DNA from: Actinomycetota bacterium | Lineage (GTDB): Bacteria; Actinomycetota; Actinomycetes; S36-B12; FW305-bin1 | Assembly (NCBI GenBank): GCA_004297305.1 | Contig: SCTR01000001.1 | Coordinates: forward strand, 1 to 64,000 | Direction of reading: 5' to 3' | DNA length: 64,000 bases | Part shown: positions 54,017-61,632 of the stretch, in pieces | How the letters are laid out: each line of letters opens with the position of its first letter | Position numbering within the stretch: position 1 is the stretch's first letter | The notes under the pieces: model-generated | The model's database searches: none | Told to the model about the DNA's origin: nothing | Seen by the model: only the letters and a program-made list of their open reading frames with translations | Program-made: the position numbers and the translations under genes

Positions 54017-54051
54017 GTGCCTCGGTGGCCGCAAGCGCCACCCTCGTCGGC

Positions 54052-55434
54052 ATGAGCGATGCCTACGCCGCCCCGCCGCCGGGCGGACCGGACCCGAACC
54101 CGCCGTTGCCGCCTCCCGTGCCGCCGCCGCGGCCACCGTTGCGGCGCAGCACCTCCGACCGCGTGCTGGGAGGCGTGTGCGCCGGGGTGGCCCGGACGCT
54201 GGGGGTGGATCCGGTCATCATCCGGGTATTGGTTGCCGTGCTGACCGTCCTCGGCGGTGCCGGGGTCGTGCTGTACGTCATCGGCCTGCTGGTCATTCCG
54301 GAGGACGGGGCGCAGCAGAGCGAAGGCCAGCGACTGCTGTCCGGGCGAGCGAACGCCACGACGATCACGTGGCTGGCCATCGGCGCCGCCGTCCTGGTGC
54401 TGCTGGCCTTCGGCGGGACGTTCGGCCCGTGGGGATTCGGTTGGGGCGGACCGCATCTGGGCGGTCCGTTGATCGGCCTGGCCGTGATCGGCCTGGTCGT
54501 CTACCTGCTGTCGCGCCGTAGTGGTCCGGCCGCCGCGGCGCCCAGCGTCGACCCCGGACCGACCACCCCGCAGGGTTACGCCTACGGCTGGACCGGCACC
54601 TACCGGCCGACCCTGCCCGACGCCCCGCCGGTCACGGATACCGACCCGGTGCAGACCGGCGGAGCGCCGACGGTCTCCGAAGCCGTACCGCCGCTCGTCC
54701 TGCCGCCCACTGCGGGGCCGCCGCCGGTCCTGCCGCCCACTGCGGGGCCGACGCCAGCCGGCTCGCCGCGTCCGGTACGGCGGGAACCGTCGTACCTCGG
54801 CCTGGCGACGCTCAGCCTGGCCGTCGTCGTCGCCGGGATCCTCGTCCTGCTCGACCGCAGCGGCGCGTTGGCGGTCCCCGCCGGTGTGGTGCTGGCCGCC
54901 TCCCTCGGCGTGCTGGGCCTCGGGCTGCTGGTCGGGGCCGTGGTGGGCCGGGCGCGTTGGCTGGTCTGGCTCGCGGCGCCGCTGGCGCTGCTCACGGCCT
55001 GCGCCGTCGCCCTGCCGACCGGCGTGCGTTTCGGTGACGGGATCGGCCAGCGGACCTGGCGACCGACCACGGTTGCGCAGGTCGAGCAGGAATACTCCCT
55101 CGGCATCGGCAACGCCACCCTCGACCTCGCCGCGTTACCGGCGGACGCCACCGGGCAGCTGCGGGTCACGGCCCGCCAGGGCATCGGCCGGCTGCTCGTC
55201 ATCGTGCCGAACGACGCGCGGGTGGAGATCGACGCCGAGGTCGGCGCCGGCGTCCTGACGGTGCCCGGGGAATCCGAGCGGAACGGTTCGGGGCTGGAGG
55301 TCACGACGACCGTCGATCCGGTGGTGACCCCGCCCGCGACGCCGCCGGCCAGCACCTCCGTGACGCCACTGACCATCGACCTCGACGCGACCTTGGGCGC
55401 CGGAAACCTGGAGGTACGCCGTGAAGCGTCATGA
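54052..55434 (+). CDS. PspC-domain multi-pass membrane protein (LiaF-like)
   Basis: A 460-aa protein. A Pro-rich N-terminus precedes a PspC domain (about 38-90, with DRVLGGVCAGVARTLGVDP and VLYVIGLLVIPEDG), two helices, a Pro/Thr linker with a 24-bp tandem duplication (VLPPTAGP twice), further helices, and a C-terminal LiaF-like beta domain (EYSLGIGNATLDLAALP and GIGRLLVIVPNDARVEI). It probably senses or buffers envelope stress with the divergent kinase. ATG at 54052 chosen by its distance to the spacer and the PspC domain. Confidence 0.86.
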   Translation: MSDAYAAPPPGGPDPNPPLPPPVPPPRPPLRRSTSDRVLGGVCAGVARTLGVDPVIIRVLVAVLTVLGGAGVVLYVIGLLVIPEDGAQQSEGQRLLSGRANATTITWLAIGAAVLVLLAFGGTFGPWGFGWGGPHLGGPLIGLAVIGLVVYLLSRRSGPAAAAPSVDPGPTTPQGYAYGWTGTYRPTLPDAPPVTDTDPVQTGGAPTVSEAVPPLVLPPTAGPPPVLPPTAGPTPAGSPRPVRREPSYLGLATLSLAVVVAGILVLLDRSGALAVPAGVVLAASLGVLGLGLLVGAVVGRARWLVWLAAPLALLTACAVALPTGVRFGDGIGQRTWRPTTVAQVEQEYSLGIGNATLDLAALPADATGQLRVTARQGIGRLLVIVPNDARVEIDAEVGAGVLTVPGESERNGSGLEVTTTVDPVVTPPATPPASTSVTPLTIDLDATLGAGNLEVRREAS

Positions 55435-55645
55435 CCTCGACGTGTTCTCGCTCATGGCCGGTCTGCTGTTCGTCGTTCTCGGCGGCGGGTACGCCCTGGC
55501 CGCGGCCACCGAAACTCATCTGGATCCGCGCTTCGTGCTGCCGGCTGCCTTGGTAGCCCTCGGGGTCGGCGGACTGGTCGGGTCGGTGGTGGGCGCCCGC
55601 CGACGGCGTGACTCGATTCCGTCGCCGGACGCGATGCCGTCGTGA
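55421..55645 (+). CDS. Small two-helix membrane protein
   Basis: A 74-aa protein starting at a GTG inside the end of the PspC gene (14-bp overlap), so translationally coupled to it. KRHDLDVFSLMAGLLFVVLG gives the first helix and VLPAALVALGVGGLVGSVVG the second, with an RRRR stop. Small proteins of this kind are usual behind PspC/LiaF-like genes in actinomycetes; the function is unknown. The stop is in the stem of a terminator. Confidence 0.8.
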   Translation: MKRHDLDVFSLMAGLLFVVLGGGYALAAATETHLDPRFVLPAALVALGVGGLVGSVVGARRRRDSIPSPDAMPS

Positions 55646-55671
55646 TCGGGCCGCGAATCGCGGCCCGATCA
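55643..55671. terminator. Perfect 13-bp hairpin ending the PspC operon
   Basis: TGATCGGGCCGCG (55643-55655, its TGA is the stop of the small gene) pairs perfectly with 55659-55671 over an AAT loop. It lies between convergent transcription units and could serve both. No U-tract. Confidence 0.7.
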
Positions 55672-55685
55672 CCGGCGGAGATTGC

Positions 55686-55958
55686 TCAGTTCGTGTCGTA
55701 GCCGTAGAGACTGCCCGGCTTCTTGGCGAGGGGAAGCTGCAACTGGGCGTACTCCTCGCTTCCCTCGTGGGTCCCGATCCATTTGTTGAAATCGCGGTCG
55801 AGGTGGGCCAGCCCTTCCCACGCCATTCCGTAGCCGACACCGGCGTGGTCCTCGAACAGCCTCTTCCAACGGTCGGTCATGGCACGACGCTGGAGACGCA
55901 ACGACAGTTCCGAGTACGTCGCCAGCTGATGCGCGAGCTCCAGCGCACGGGGCATCAA
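55686..55958 (-). CDS. Unrecognised ORF, possibly the 3' part of a broken gene
   Basis: A 90-codon ORF with a TTG/ATG start around 55958. The product is charged and probably helical (RALELAHQLATYSELSLRLQ, then WKRLFEDHAGVGYGMAWEGL). The same frame continues open for ~36 codons upstream with coding-like composition (CRLTFDSADSSADRGPAVRQ) up to a TAG, and an adjacent frame takes over there, so this may be the tail of a frameshifted gene. No family could be assigned. It borders the lower-GC island. Confidence 0.45.
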   Translation of the reverse strand: MMPRALELAHQLATYSELSLRLQRRAMTDRWKRLFEDHAGVGYGMAWEGLAHLDRDFNKWIGTHEGSEEYAQLQLPLAKKPGSLYGYDTN

Positions 55959-56250
55959 GTCCGCTTGGGGCGCCTTTGTGATCTGACGTACTGCCGGGCC
56001 CCGATCAGCCGACGAGTCGGCGCTGTCGAAGGTCAGCCGGCAGGGCTCCGAGGTCGACTACCCAGTCGAGGCAGTTGGCCTCACCGCGCCAGTGCCTCCT
56101 CGCGCGGCAATCAGGGACCTGCTGCACTGTCCTGATGGGCAGTACCACCCGGTCGAAGGCACGCCCATTTGTTCAGCACGAAGCGGCGACTCTTCCTGCA
56201 TCAGCCTGAGCTCCTAACCCCTACGCAAACTGCCAACTTCCCCGGAACTG
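55959..56250 (-). pseudogene. Frameshifted coding remnant, identity unknown
   Basis: About 290 bp without an intact gene. On the minus strand one frame reads a coding-like segment with FDRVVLPIRTVQQVPDCRAR, HWRGEANCLDWVVDLGALP and a stop near 56000. At the GALP point the neighbouring frame continues (CRLTFDSADSS) into the 55686-55958 ORF. A one-base shift would join the two into a ~145-residue protein. The LDWV segment recalls, but does not align with, the KRLDWVDG motif of the SMI1-like paralogues next door. Confidence 0.35.
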
Positions 56251-56862
56251 CTAGTTGACGAGATCGTGGTCGAGCAGACCCGGTGGCAGGGCGAAGATAT
56301 CGCCCTGCCACCGACTAGTCTCAGGGAAGAAGCGAATGAGTCCTGTTTGCAGGACTCGAGTCCAGTGCCCGACGATGTCGACAAGAGTCCCTTCGATGTC
56401 GTGAACCGGTCGGAGGCCGTCCACCCAGTCGAGTCGCTTGATCGAAGGATGAGCGACCTGCCGCCCCAGTTCCACGACGAGTTCGCCGCCACTGCCGAGA
56501 GGTTGTGCGAGCGGGAGCCACTCACGTCGGTAGCGGGATTCAACGCCGCCAACAGTCTCGAAGAGTCCATCGGCCGCCAAGTCACTTGCAACAGCCCAAA
56601 GGTCCTTCCGCCATCTCAAGGCATCCGCCAGCGAGAGTCCAACCAGGCCGCTGCCCGGTAGCGCCCATTGGGGAGAAGCTGAGCCATCGGCCCAGCAATA
56701 CCACTCCACAACATCGTCGCACGGCACTAAACCAGAATCGGTCAACTGCGCCCTAATGTCCTCCGCCGAGAGTCCCGGCCGCATCAAGACGTCGCCCGAA
56801 GGCGCACCCAGACCGCTCCACAGACTGGACCATTTTGCCAGCGCCACAGTGAGGTCGCTCAC
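56251..56862 (-). CDS. SMI1/KNR4-like (SUKH-type) protein, copy 1
   Basis: A 203-aa soluble protein with MRPGLSAEDIRAQL, PCDDVVEWYCWADGSAS, WALPGSGLVGLSLADALRWR and a C-terminal KRLDWVDGLRPVHDIEGTLV. This order (P-x-D-[VL]-x-x-[WF]-[YF]-x-W-x-[ND]-G followed by L-x-E/D-A-L) fits the SMI1/KNR4 superfamily, whose bacterial members are mostly immunity proteins of polymorphic toxins. It is identical to copy 2 at about 130 of 203 positions in an ungapped by-eye alignment. The GTG lies 9 nt after the stop of the short ORF upstream, with AGGA between. Target unknown. Confidence 0.7.
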   Translation of the reverse strand: MSDLTVALAKWSSLWSGLGAPSGDVLMRPGLSAEDIRAQLTDSGLVPCDDVVEWYCWADGSASPQWALPGSGLVGLSLADALRWRKDLWAVASDLAADGLFETVGGVESRYRREWLPLAQPLGSGGELVVELGRQVAHPSIKRLDWVDGLRPVHDIEGTLVDIVGHWTRVLQTGLIRFFPETSRWQGDIFALPPGLLDHDLVN

Positions 56863-56871
56863 GGTTAAGTC

Positions 56872-57162
56872 CTAGTTGTTACACACATAGGTGCCTCTCG
56901 GGGCTGCCGATCCGACCATGGGGACTACTAAGAATGGAGTGCCCGGAGGGTTCGCCTCTCCGCTGACCAATCCGCAGGCTTGCACGAAGCTACCGAAGTG
57001 GCCTCCGTGCGACTGGTTGGCAACCTTGTAGATCTTTGGGACGATCCTCAAGTCGGCGCCAGGGCCACTCTCGAGCACCTGCATATATCGGGGATTCATC
57101 ACAGGGACATCGGCGTGAGCGACGGACGCAGCACCTTCGGCTCCGAGTTCGCTCTGCGCCAC
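56872..57162 (-). CDS. Short ORF with NPPGTPFL...APRGTYVC tail (possible toxin-tip remnant)
   Basis: A 96-aa ORF whose GTG overlaps the stop of SMI1-like copy 2 by one base. The sequence has VAHADVPVMNPRYMQVLESG, IVPKIYKVANQSHGGHFGSF and a tail NPPGTPFLVVPMVGS with APRGTYVCNN. No signal peptide is present. The tail is shared with the decayed ORF before copy 2, so the pair unit is short-ORF + SMI1-like gene. It could be the displaced C-terminal toxin domain of a polymorphic toxin, lacking its delivery part, or an independent small protein. Not recognised as a known toxin fold. Confidence 0.5.
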   Translation of the reverse strand: MAQSELGAEGAASVAHADVPVMNPRYMQVLESGPGADLRIVPKIYKVANQSHGGHFGSFVQACGLVSGEANPPGTPFLVVPMVGSAAPRGTYVCNN

Positions 57163-57773
57163 TAGTTGATCAAATCTGAGTTGTGTAGGTCCGCCGGAAG
57201 TCCGCCCGTGTCCCGCTCCCACCGATTCGTCTCGGCAGAGAAGCGCACGAGGCCTGTGCGAAGGACGCGGATCCAATGCCCGACGACATCGGCAAGAGAG
57301 CCCGCGATGTCGTGAACCGGTCCATAGCCGTCCGCCCAGTCGAGGCGCTTGACGGCTGGATGGGCCACTTGCCGGTCCAAGACCACCACAAGATCACCAC
57401 CACTACCGACCGGCCGCGCCAGTGGCAACCACTGTCGTCGATAGAGCGACTCGACACCGCCGCTGTCGTCGAACATGCCGTCCGACGCCAGGTCACTCGA
57501 CACCGCCCATTGCCTCTCTCGCCTACGGAGAGCCTCGGCAAGCGATACACCGACCAGGGCACTGCCCGGCAAACGCCACGTGCTGAGGGCCGAGCCGTCG
57601 TGCCAGCTGAACCAGTCAACCACGTCGTCGCACGGCGCCAGACTGGACTCGGAGAGTCGCGCCCGAATCTCCTCGATCGAAAGGCCCGGACGCATTAGCG
57701 TCTCAGGCGGAGGCGAGCCCAGGCCTGTCCACAAGCCCGACCACTCATCAAGGGCCGCCCGCAGAGCGCTCAT
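57162..57773 (-). CDS. SMI1/KNR4-like (SUKH-type) protein, copy 2
   Basis: A 203-aa paralogue of the gene at 56251. It has MRPGLSIEEIRARL, PCDDVVDWFSWHDGSAL, WRLPGSALVGVSLAEALRRR, YRRQWLPLARPVGSGGDLVV and KRLDWADGYGPVHDIAGSLA. The ATG at 57773 has GAGGAG 4-5 nt upstream, which decides it against the much longer frame. That Shine-Dalgarno lies in the last codons of the decayed short ORF, whose TGA ends 1 nt before the ATG. Likely role: immunity against a cognate toxin domain, by family and layout only. Confidence 0.7.
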   Translation of the reverse strand: MSALRAALDEWSGLWTGLGSPPPETLMRPGLSIEEIRARLSESSLAPCDDVVDWFSWHDGSALSTWRLPGSALVGVSLAEALRRRERQWAVSSDLASDGMFDDSGGVESLYRRQWLPLARPVGSGGDLVVVLDRQVAHPAVKRLDWADGYGPVHDIAGSLADVVGHWIRVLRTGLVRFSAETNRWERDTGGLPADLHNSDLIN

Positions 57774-57774
57774 C

Positions 57775-58100
57775 TCACTCCTCGTTCCTGCATACGTACG
57801 TACCCCCTGGGAGCAACTGAGCCCGTCATGGGAAATACAGGAACGGAGTACCAGGTGGATGTTCGCCGACGTCGATGAACTCAACTGCACCGAAGGCGAA
57901 TTGGCAGTCGTGGTGGCGCTCGGCGTCGTCAATGTGGCGGTGCCGAACCAAGAATTTGTGTACGCGGATGTCGCGCTGAGAGGTGGGCAAGGCGACTCGG
58001 ACACGGATTGACGATCGATCACTGGGGCCTCCCCGTAAGGCATAGCCTGATCTCCACCTTGTTCGGACACGGTAGTACCGCTTGCAACCACGAAACAGTC
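57775..58100 (-). pseudogene. Decayed copy of the short PPGTPFL/APRGTYVC ORF
   Basis: Upstream of SMI1-like copy 2, one minus frame has coding-like RDIRVHKFLVRHRHIDDAER, DCQFAFGAVEFIDVGE and PPGTPFLYFP then a TGA. The next frame carries MTGSVAPRG, and return to the first frame gives TYVCRNEE and a TGA at 57775-57777. The reconstructed tail PPGTPFL.VPM.GS.APRGTYVC matches the intact ORF at 56872, so two compensating single-base indels (one near a GGGGG run) have broken it. The 5' limit is uncertain. The rest of the spacer up to 58282 shows no other gene. Confidence 0.5.
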
Positions 58101-58282
58101 GTTCGACGTAAGCCGGCGAAGTACGCGCGGCACGGGAGCTACTTTCCGACATCGACTTGCCCAGGTGGCCGGGGTCGGATGGCAGTCGACCACGATCCGT
58201 TGCCGCCGCGCCGCGTCGCGGCGCGGTCTGCGCACTAGCCAGGATCGACTGAGCCGAACGGGTGATCAGATGCTGCCTGGAC

Positions 58283-58288
58283 TAGCCT
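58283..58288 (+). promoter_or_regulatory. -10 box of the DUF4031 gene
   Basis: TAGCCT with an 8-nt spacer to the GTG at 58297, in the leaderless geometry common in this window. Confidence 0.45.
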
Positions 58289-58296
58289 CTGGCTCC

Positions 58297-58569
58297 GTGA
58301 CGATCCTGGTCGACGGTGCCAACTGGGAATGGCGTGGCCAGCTGTGGGCACATCTGGTCAGCGACAGCAGCCTCGCGGAGTTGCACGACTTCGCCGCCCG
58401 ACTCGGCGTACCGGAGAAGGGTTTCGGCGGCGATCACTACGACGTGCCCGCCAGCGTCCGGGACGACGCTATCGCACTGGGCGCGGTACCGGTCAGTTCC
58501 CGCGAGCTGATGACTCGGCTGCGCGCCGCCGGTTTACGACGCCGTACCGCCCGGCCGGTCGCGGGCTGA
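58297..58569 (+). CDS. DUF4031 protein
   Basis: A 90-aa protein with VTILVDGANWEWRGQLWAHL, LVSDSSLAELHDFAARLGVP, GGDHYDVPASVRDDAIALGA and VPVSSRELMTRLRAAGLR. That is the complete DUF4031 pattern (a small actinobacterial/proteobacterial family, function unknown). The GTG at 58297 begins exactly at the domain and follows the -10 box; in-frame earlier starts would add non-conserved residues. The 190 bp behind it (58570-58759) show nothing further. Confidence 0.85.
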   Translation: MTILVDGANWEWRGQLWAHLVSDSSLAELHDFAARLGVPEKGFGGDHYDVPASVRDDAIALGAVPVSSRELMTRLRAAGLRRRTARPVAG

Positions 58570-58759
58570 CACGCTGACAGGCGCCATTTCCCCGATCTGC
58601 GCACGACGTTCTGCCACTTGGCGTTGCGCGTGGCGCCGTCTGGCGGTTCGCCCCTACCGTTGAGGTACGTGCCCAGCCCAGCGCGCGTAGCGGCTTCGGC
58701 GATGCTCAGGGCGGCTCGACCGTGGTGCCGGTGGCGACGGTGCGAGGCGCCCTAGGCCA

Positions 58760-59455
58760 CTACCGGTCAGCACGACCAAGCTTGAACAGGGCCAGCTCGA
58801 TCTCAGCTGGTGCCACGGTGCGCCCGGCCGCCAACGTGGCTTCGGTGCTCCATCGTCGGGCGAGTTCGACATAGCGCTCGTACGTGTCTGCTCCCCACCC
58901 GCCGGAGGCCTTCAGAGAGGACCAGCCGCGGTCGTGCAGAGCCAGGGCGACATTCGCGTCCAGGATGAGGCAAGGATGCTCCGACCTGCCGCAGCCGGCG
59001 AAGTACAGATACTTCGTGAAGAACGCCGCTCCGAGGTACTTGATGCGATCTGGACCGGCGAGCAGTCGGAAAGCAGCCCCAGGACCGTCACCAGCGAGCG
59101 CCGCAGCCCTCCGCAAGGTCGTTCCGGCACCCCGAACGTCTTCCCGCACACTGTCGATGCGTTGTGAGCACAGACGCAACCTGTTGCCGGCTCCCCAGGC
59201 TAGGCTCCACCACAGCAGCGTCAACGCCCCGTCGTTCGTGTCGCTGGCTGACGCGAGCGTAAACACATCTCTGCGGCTCACCTGAGCCGTGTCGACCGCG
59301 CCGAAGAGGTCACGGCCCGGCAGGCCCTCCAAGTTCCTGTGCCACCATGCCATTGGCACGACAACGGACTGGCCACCGACGGCCGACTGAGGGCCGTTCG
59401 CCACGCGCTCGAGGACGTCGCCCGGCAGCGGTAGCCCAGACAGGTCGGTTCTCAA
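58760..59455 (-). CDS. OGG-fold protein (8-oxoguanine DNA glycosylase-like fold)
   Basis: A 231-aa protein. FGAVDTAQVSRRDVFTLASA, LLWWSLAWGAGNRLRLCSQR, PDRIKYLGAAFFTKYLYFAG, LILDANVALALHDRGW and GADTYERYVELARRW match the family annotated as OGG-fold proteins. The LG-x-AFFTK-x-LYFAG segment and a conserved LILD-x-x-V resemble the helix-hairpin-helix region and catalytic Asp of glycosylases. A base-excision activity is not shown. The TTG at 59455 is preferred because GGGAGG lies 6 nt upstream; the open frame extends to 59584. It sits in the accessory island. Confidence 0.72.
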   Translation of the reverse strand: MRTDLSGLPLPGDVLERVANGPQSAVGGQSVVVPMAWWHRNLEGLPGRDLFGAVDTAQVSRRDVFTLASASDTNDGALTLLWWSLAWGAGNRLRLCSQRIDSVREDVRGAGTTLRRAAALAGDGPGAAFRLLAGPDRIKYLGAAFFTKYLYFAGCGRSEHPCLILDANVALALHDRGWSSLKASGGWGADTYERYVELARRWSTEATLAAGRTVAPAEIELALFKLGRADR

Positions 59456-59583
59456 AGGCGGCCTCCCAGAGGTAAGCAAATGGTGGGTTACCGTAACAGC
59501 GCGGCCCACGATGCCTCGGTGATCAGGTACCGTCGCCCTTGTCTGCTGCACTCCGCCGCTGACCAGGTTGAAGGAGCGACGCA

Positions 59584-59985
59584 ATGGCGCTCACCAATTG
59601 CCGTGAATGTCGTGGCACGGTGTCGACCGAGTCAGCCACGTGTCCCCACTGCGGGTGTCCGGATCCGACATGGGTCGATCCCGCGCGGTACCGCGCTCCC
59701 CAACCTGAGTGGAAGCCTGGGGACCCATACCCCCCGACCAGCATCCCGACGGAGCGGGCGCAGAAGCGGACCATTTTTGGTCGTCGGCGACGACTCGGAA
59801 GGTTCCGTGTAGGCGACCGCGTGCTGATCAGCAACCCTCTCTACGCGAGCGAGGGCGTCGTGCTCGACCGGTCCACCGAGTTCCAGCGCGGACACGGCAC
59901 GAAGCTCTACCCGACCTGGCTGGTCGAAGGGGCAGATGGTCGGCGCCTTTGGTTGAACGGAATTGATCTCACGAAGATCAAGTAG
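59584..59985 (+). CDS. Zinc-ribbon protein of unknown function
   Basis: A 133-aa protein. An N-terminal zinc ribbon CRECRGTVSTESATCPHCGC (two CxxC pairs), a Pro-rich linker, a basic patch GRRRRLGRF and a C-terminal beta domain VGDRVLISNPLYASEGVVLD with TWLVEGADGRRLWLNGIDL. The last part resembles a KOW/SH3-type module, suggesting RNA or protein binding. AAGGAG 8 nt upstream sets the ATG. It is divergent from the OGG-fold gene. Confidence 0.75.
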   Translation: MALTNCRECRGTVSTESATCPHCGCPDPTWVDPARYRAPQPEWKPGDPYPPTSIPTERAQKRTIFGRRRRLGRFRVGDRVLISNPLYASEGVVLDRSTEFQRGHGTKLYPTWLVEGADGRRLWLNGIDLTKIK

Positions 59986-60026
59986 CCACGTTCATCCTGC
60001 TCATCGCCAACCAGAATGATCAGCCG

Positions 60027-61622
60027 TCACTCCCACTCGATCGTGCCCGGCGGCTTGCTCGTCACGTCGAGCACGACCCGGTTCACGTCGGGTACCTCGT
60101 TGGTGATGCGGGTGGAGATCCGGCCGATCACGTCGTACGGCAACCGTGACCAGTCCGCGGTCATCGCATCCTCGCTGCTCACCGGTCGCAACACGACCGG
60201 ATGACCGTACGTCCGCCCGTCGCCCTGCACCCCGACGCTGCGGACGTCCGCGAGCAGCACCACCGGGAACTGCCACACGTCGCCGTCGAGGCCTGCGGCG
60301 GTGAGTTCTTCCCGGGCGATCGCGTCGGCCTCACGCAGGATTGCCAGTCGCTCGGCCGACACGGCTCCTACGACGCGGATCGCGAGCCCGGGGCCAGGGA
60401 ACGGGTGCCGCCAGACGATGTCCGGCGGGAGACCGAGTTCCAGGCCGACGGCACGAACCTCGTCCTTGAACAACGTCCGCAACGGCTCCACGAGCCCGAA
60501 CTGCAGATCCTCCGGAAGCCCGCCGACGTTGTGGTGACTCTTGATCGTCGCGGCACCGGTCCCTCCACCGGATTCCACGACATCCGGATACAACGTGCCC
60601 TGCACAAGGAAGTCGACGGACTCGCCGTGCGCGCCGGCATCGGCCACGACCGTGCGTGCCGCGCCCTCGAACACCCGGATGAACTCCCGCCCGATGATCT
60701 TCCGCTTGGTCTCCGGATCGGACACTCCGTCGAGTGCGACGAGGAACCGCTCGGCGGCGTCCACCACCGTCAGCGAAACGCCTGTCGCAGCAACGAAGTC
60801 CCGTTCCACCTGCTCGGCTTCGCCCTTGCGCAGCAGGCCATGGTCGACGAACACGCAGGTGAGCTGATCGCCGACAGCACGCTGGACGAGCGCCGCCGCG
60901 ACCGCCGAATCAACCCCACCGGACAGCCCGCAGATGACGCGCTTGTCGCCGACCTGCCCACGAATCGCGGCGATCTGCTCGTCGACGATCGACGCCGTGG
61001 TCCAGGTCGGTTCGATACCGGCGACGTCGTAGAGGAAGCGTTCCAGCACCGCCTGGCCGTGTTCGCTGTGCAGCACCTCGGGATGGAACTGCACGCCGGC
61101 CAGTCGGCGTGACGCGTCCTCGAACGCCGCGACCGGTGCCCCGTCGCTGGTCGCGGCTACGACGAAGCCCGCGGGCGCGGCGACCACGGAGTCACCGTGC
61201 GACATCCAGACCGTCTGCGCTGCCGGCAATCCCGTGAACAACGCGCTGTCGGTTCCCAGCACGTGCAGCGGCGTGCCGCCGTACTCCGACCGCCCGGTCC
61301 TGGCGACCTCGCCGCCGAGCGCCAGTGCCATCGCCTGGAAGCCGTAGCAGATCCCGAACGTCGGGACCCCCGTGGTGAGTAGGCCGGCCTCGACCTGGGG
61401 AGCGCCCGGTGCGTACACGCTGGCCGGGCCGCCGGACAGGATGATGGCCGCTGGTCTCTTGGCGAGCATCTCGGCGACCGGCATGGTGTGCGGGACGATC
61501 TCGGAGTAGATCCGCGCCTCACGTACCCGACGGGCGATCAACTGCGCGTACTGGGCGCCGTAGTCCACGACGAGGACAGGGCAGACGTCGGACAAGGCGG
61601 ACCGTCCCGGAGTAGAAGTCAT
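60027..61622 (-). CDS. guaA: GMP synthase (glutamine-hydrolysing)
   Basis: A 531-aa enzyme converting XMP to GMP. The class I glutamine amidotransferase domain has [31 protein letters not shown] (nucleophile Cys) and [12 protein letters not shown]. The ATP-pyrophosphatase domain has [17 protein letters not shown]. The C-terminal dimerisation domain has [13 protein letters not shown] and a final [13 protein letters not shown] at 61622 lies 10 nt after the guaB3 stop, so it is the last gene of guaB-guaB3-guaA. Confidence 0.97.
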   Translation of the reverse strand: MTSTPGRSALSDVCPVLVVDYGAQYAQLIARRVREARIYSEIVPHTMPVAEMLAKRPAAIILSGGPASVYAPGAPQVEAGLLTTGVPTFGICYGFQAMALALGGEVARTGRSEYGGTPLHVLGTDSALFTGLPAAQTVWMSHGDSVVAAPAGFVVAATSDGAPVAAFEDASRRLAGVQFHPEVLHSEHGQAVLERFLYDVAGIEPTWTTASIVDEQIAAIRGQVGDKRVICGLSGGVDSAVAAALVQRAVGDQLTCVFVDHGLLRKGEAEQVERDFVAATGVSLTVVDAAERFLVALDGVSDPETKRKIIGREFIRVFEGAARTVVADAGAHGESVDFLVQGTLYPDVVESGGGTGAATIKSHHNVGGLPEDLQFGLVEPLRTLFKDEVRAVGLELGLPPDIVWRHPFPGPGLAIRVVGAVSAERLAILREADAIAREELTAAGLDGDVWQFPVVLLADVRSVGVQGDGRTYGHPVVLRPVSSEDAMTADWSRLPYDVIGRISTRITNEVPDVNRVVLDVTSKPPGTIEWE

Positions 61623-61632
61623 GACCGCGGTC

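Noticed and set aside
54710-54765. Tandem 24-bp repeat as a possible CRISPR-like or regulatory repeat
   Set aside because: It is an in-frame duplication (VLPPTAGP twice) in the proline-rich linker of the PspC membrane protein.
55686-55958. Enoyl-CoA hydratase C-terminal fragment
   Set aside because: ALELAHQLA...LSLRLQRRAM recalls that family's C-terminal helices, but the rest does not follow the pattern and no upstream crotonase motif exists.
57475-58011. Plus-strand ORF over the SMI1-like copy 2 promoter area
   Set aside because: It is antisense to better-supported frames with Shine-Dalgarno and paralogue support; no motif or promoter favours it.
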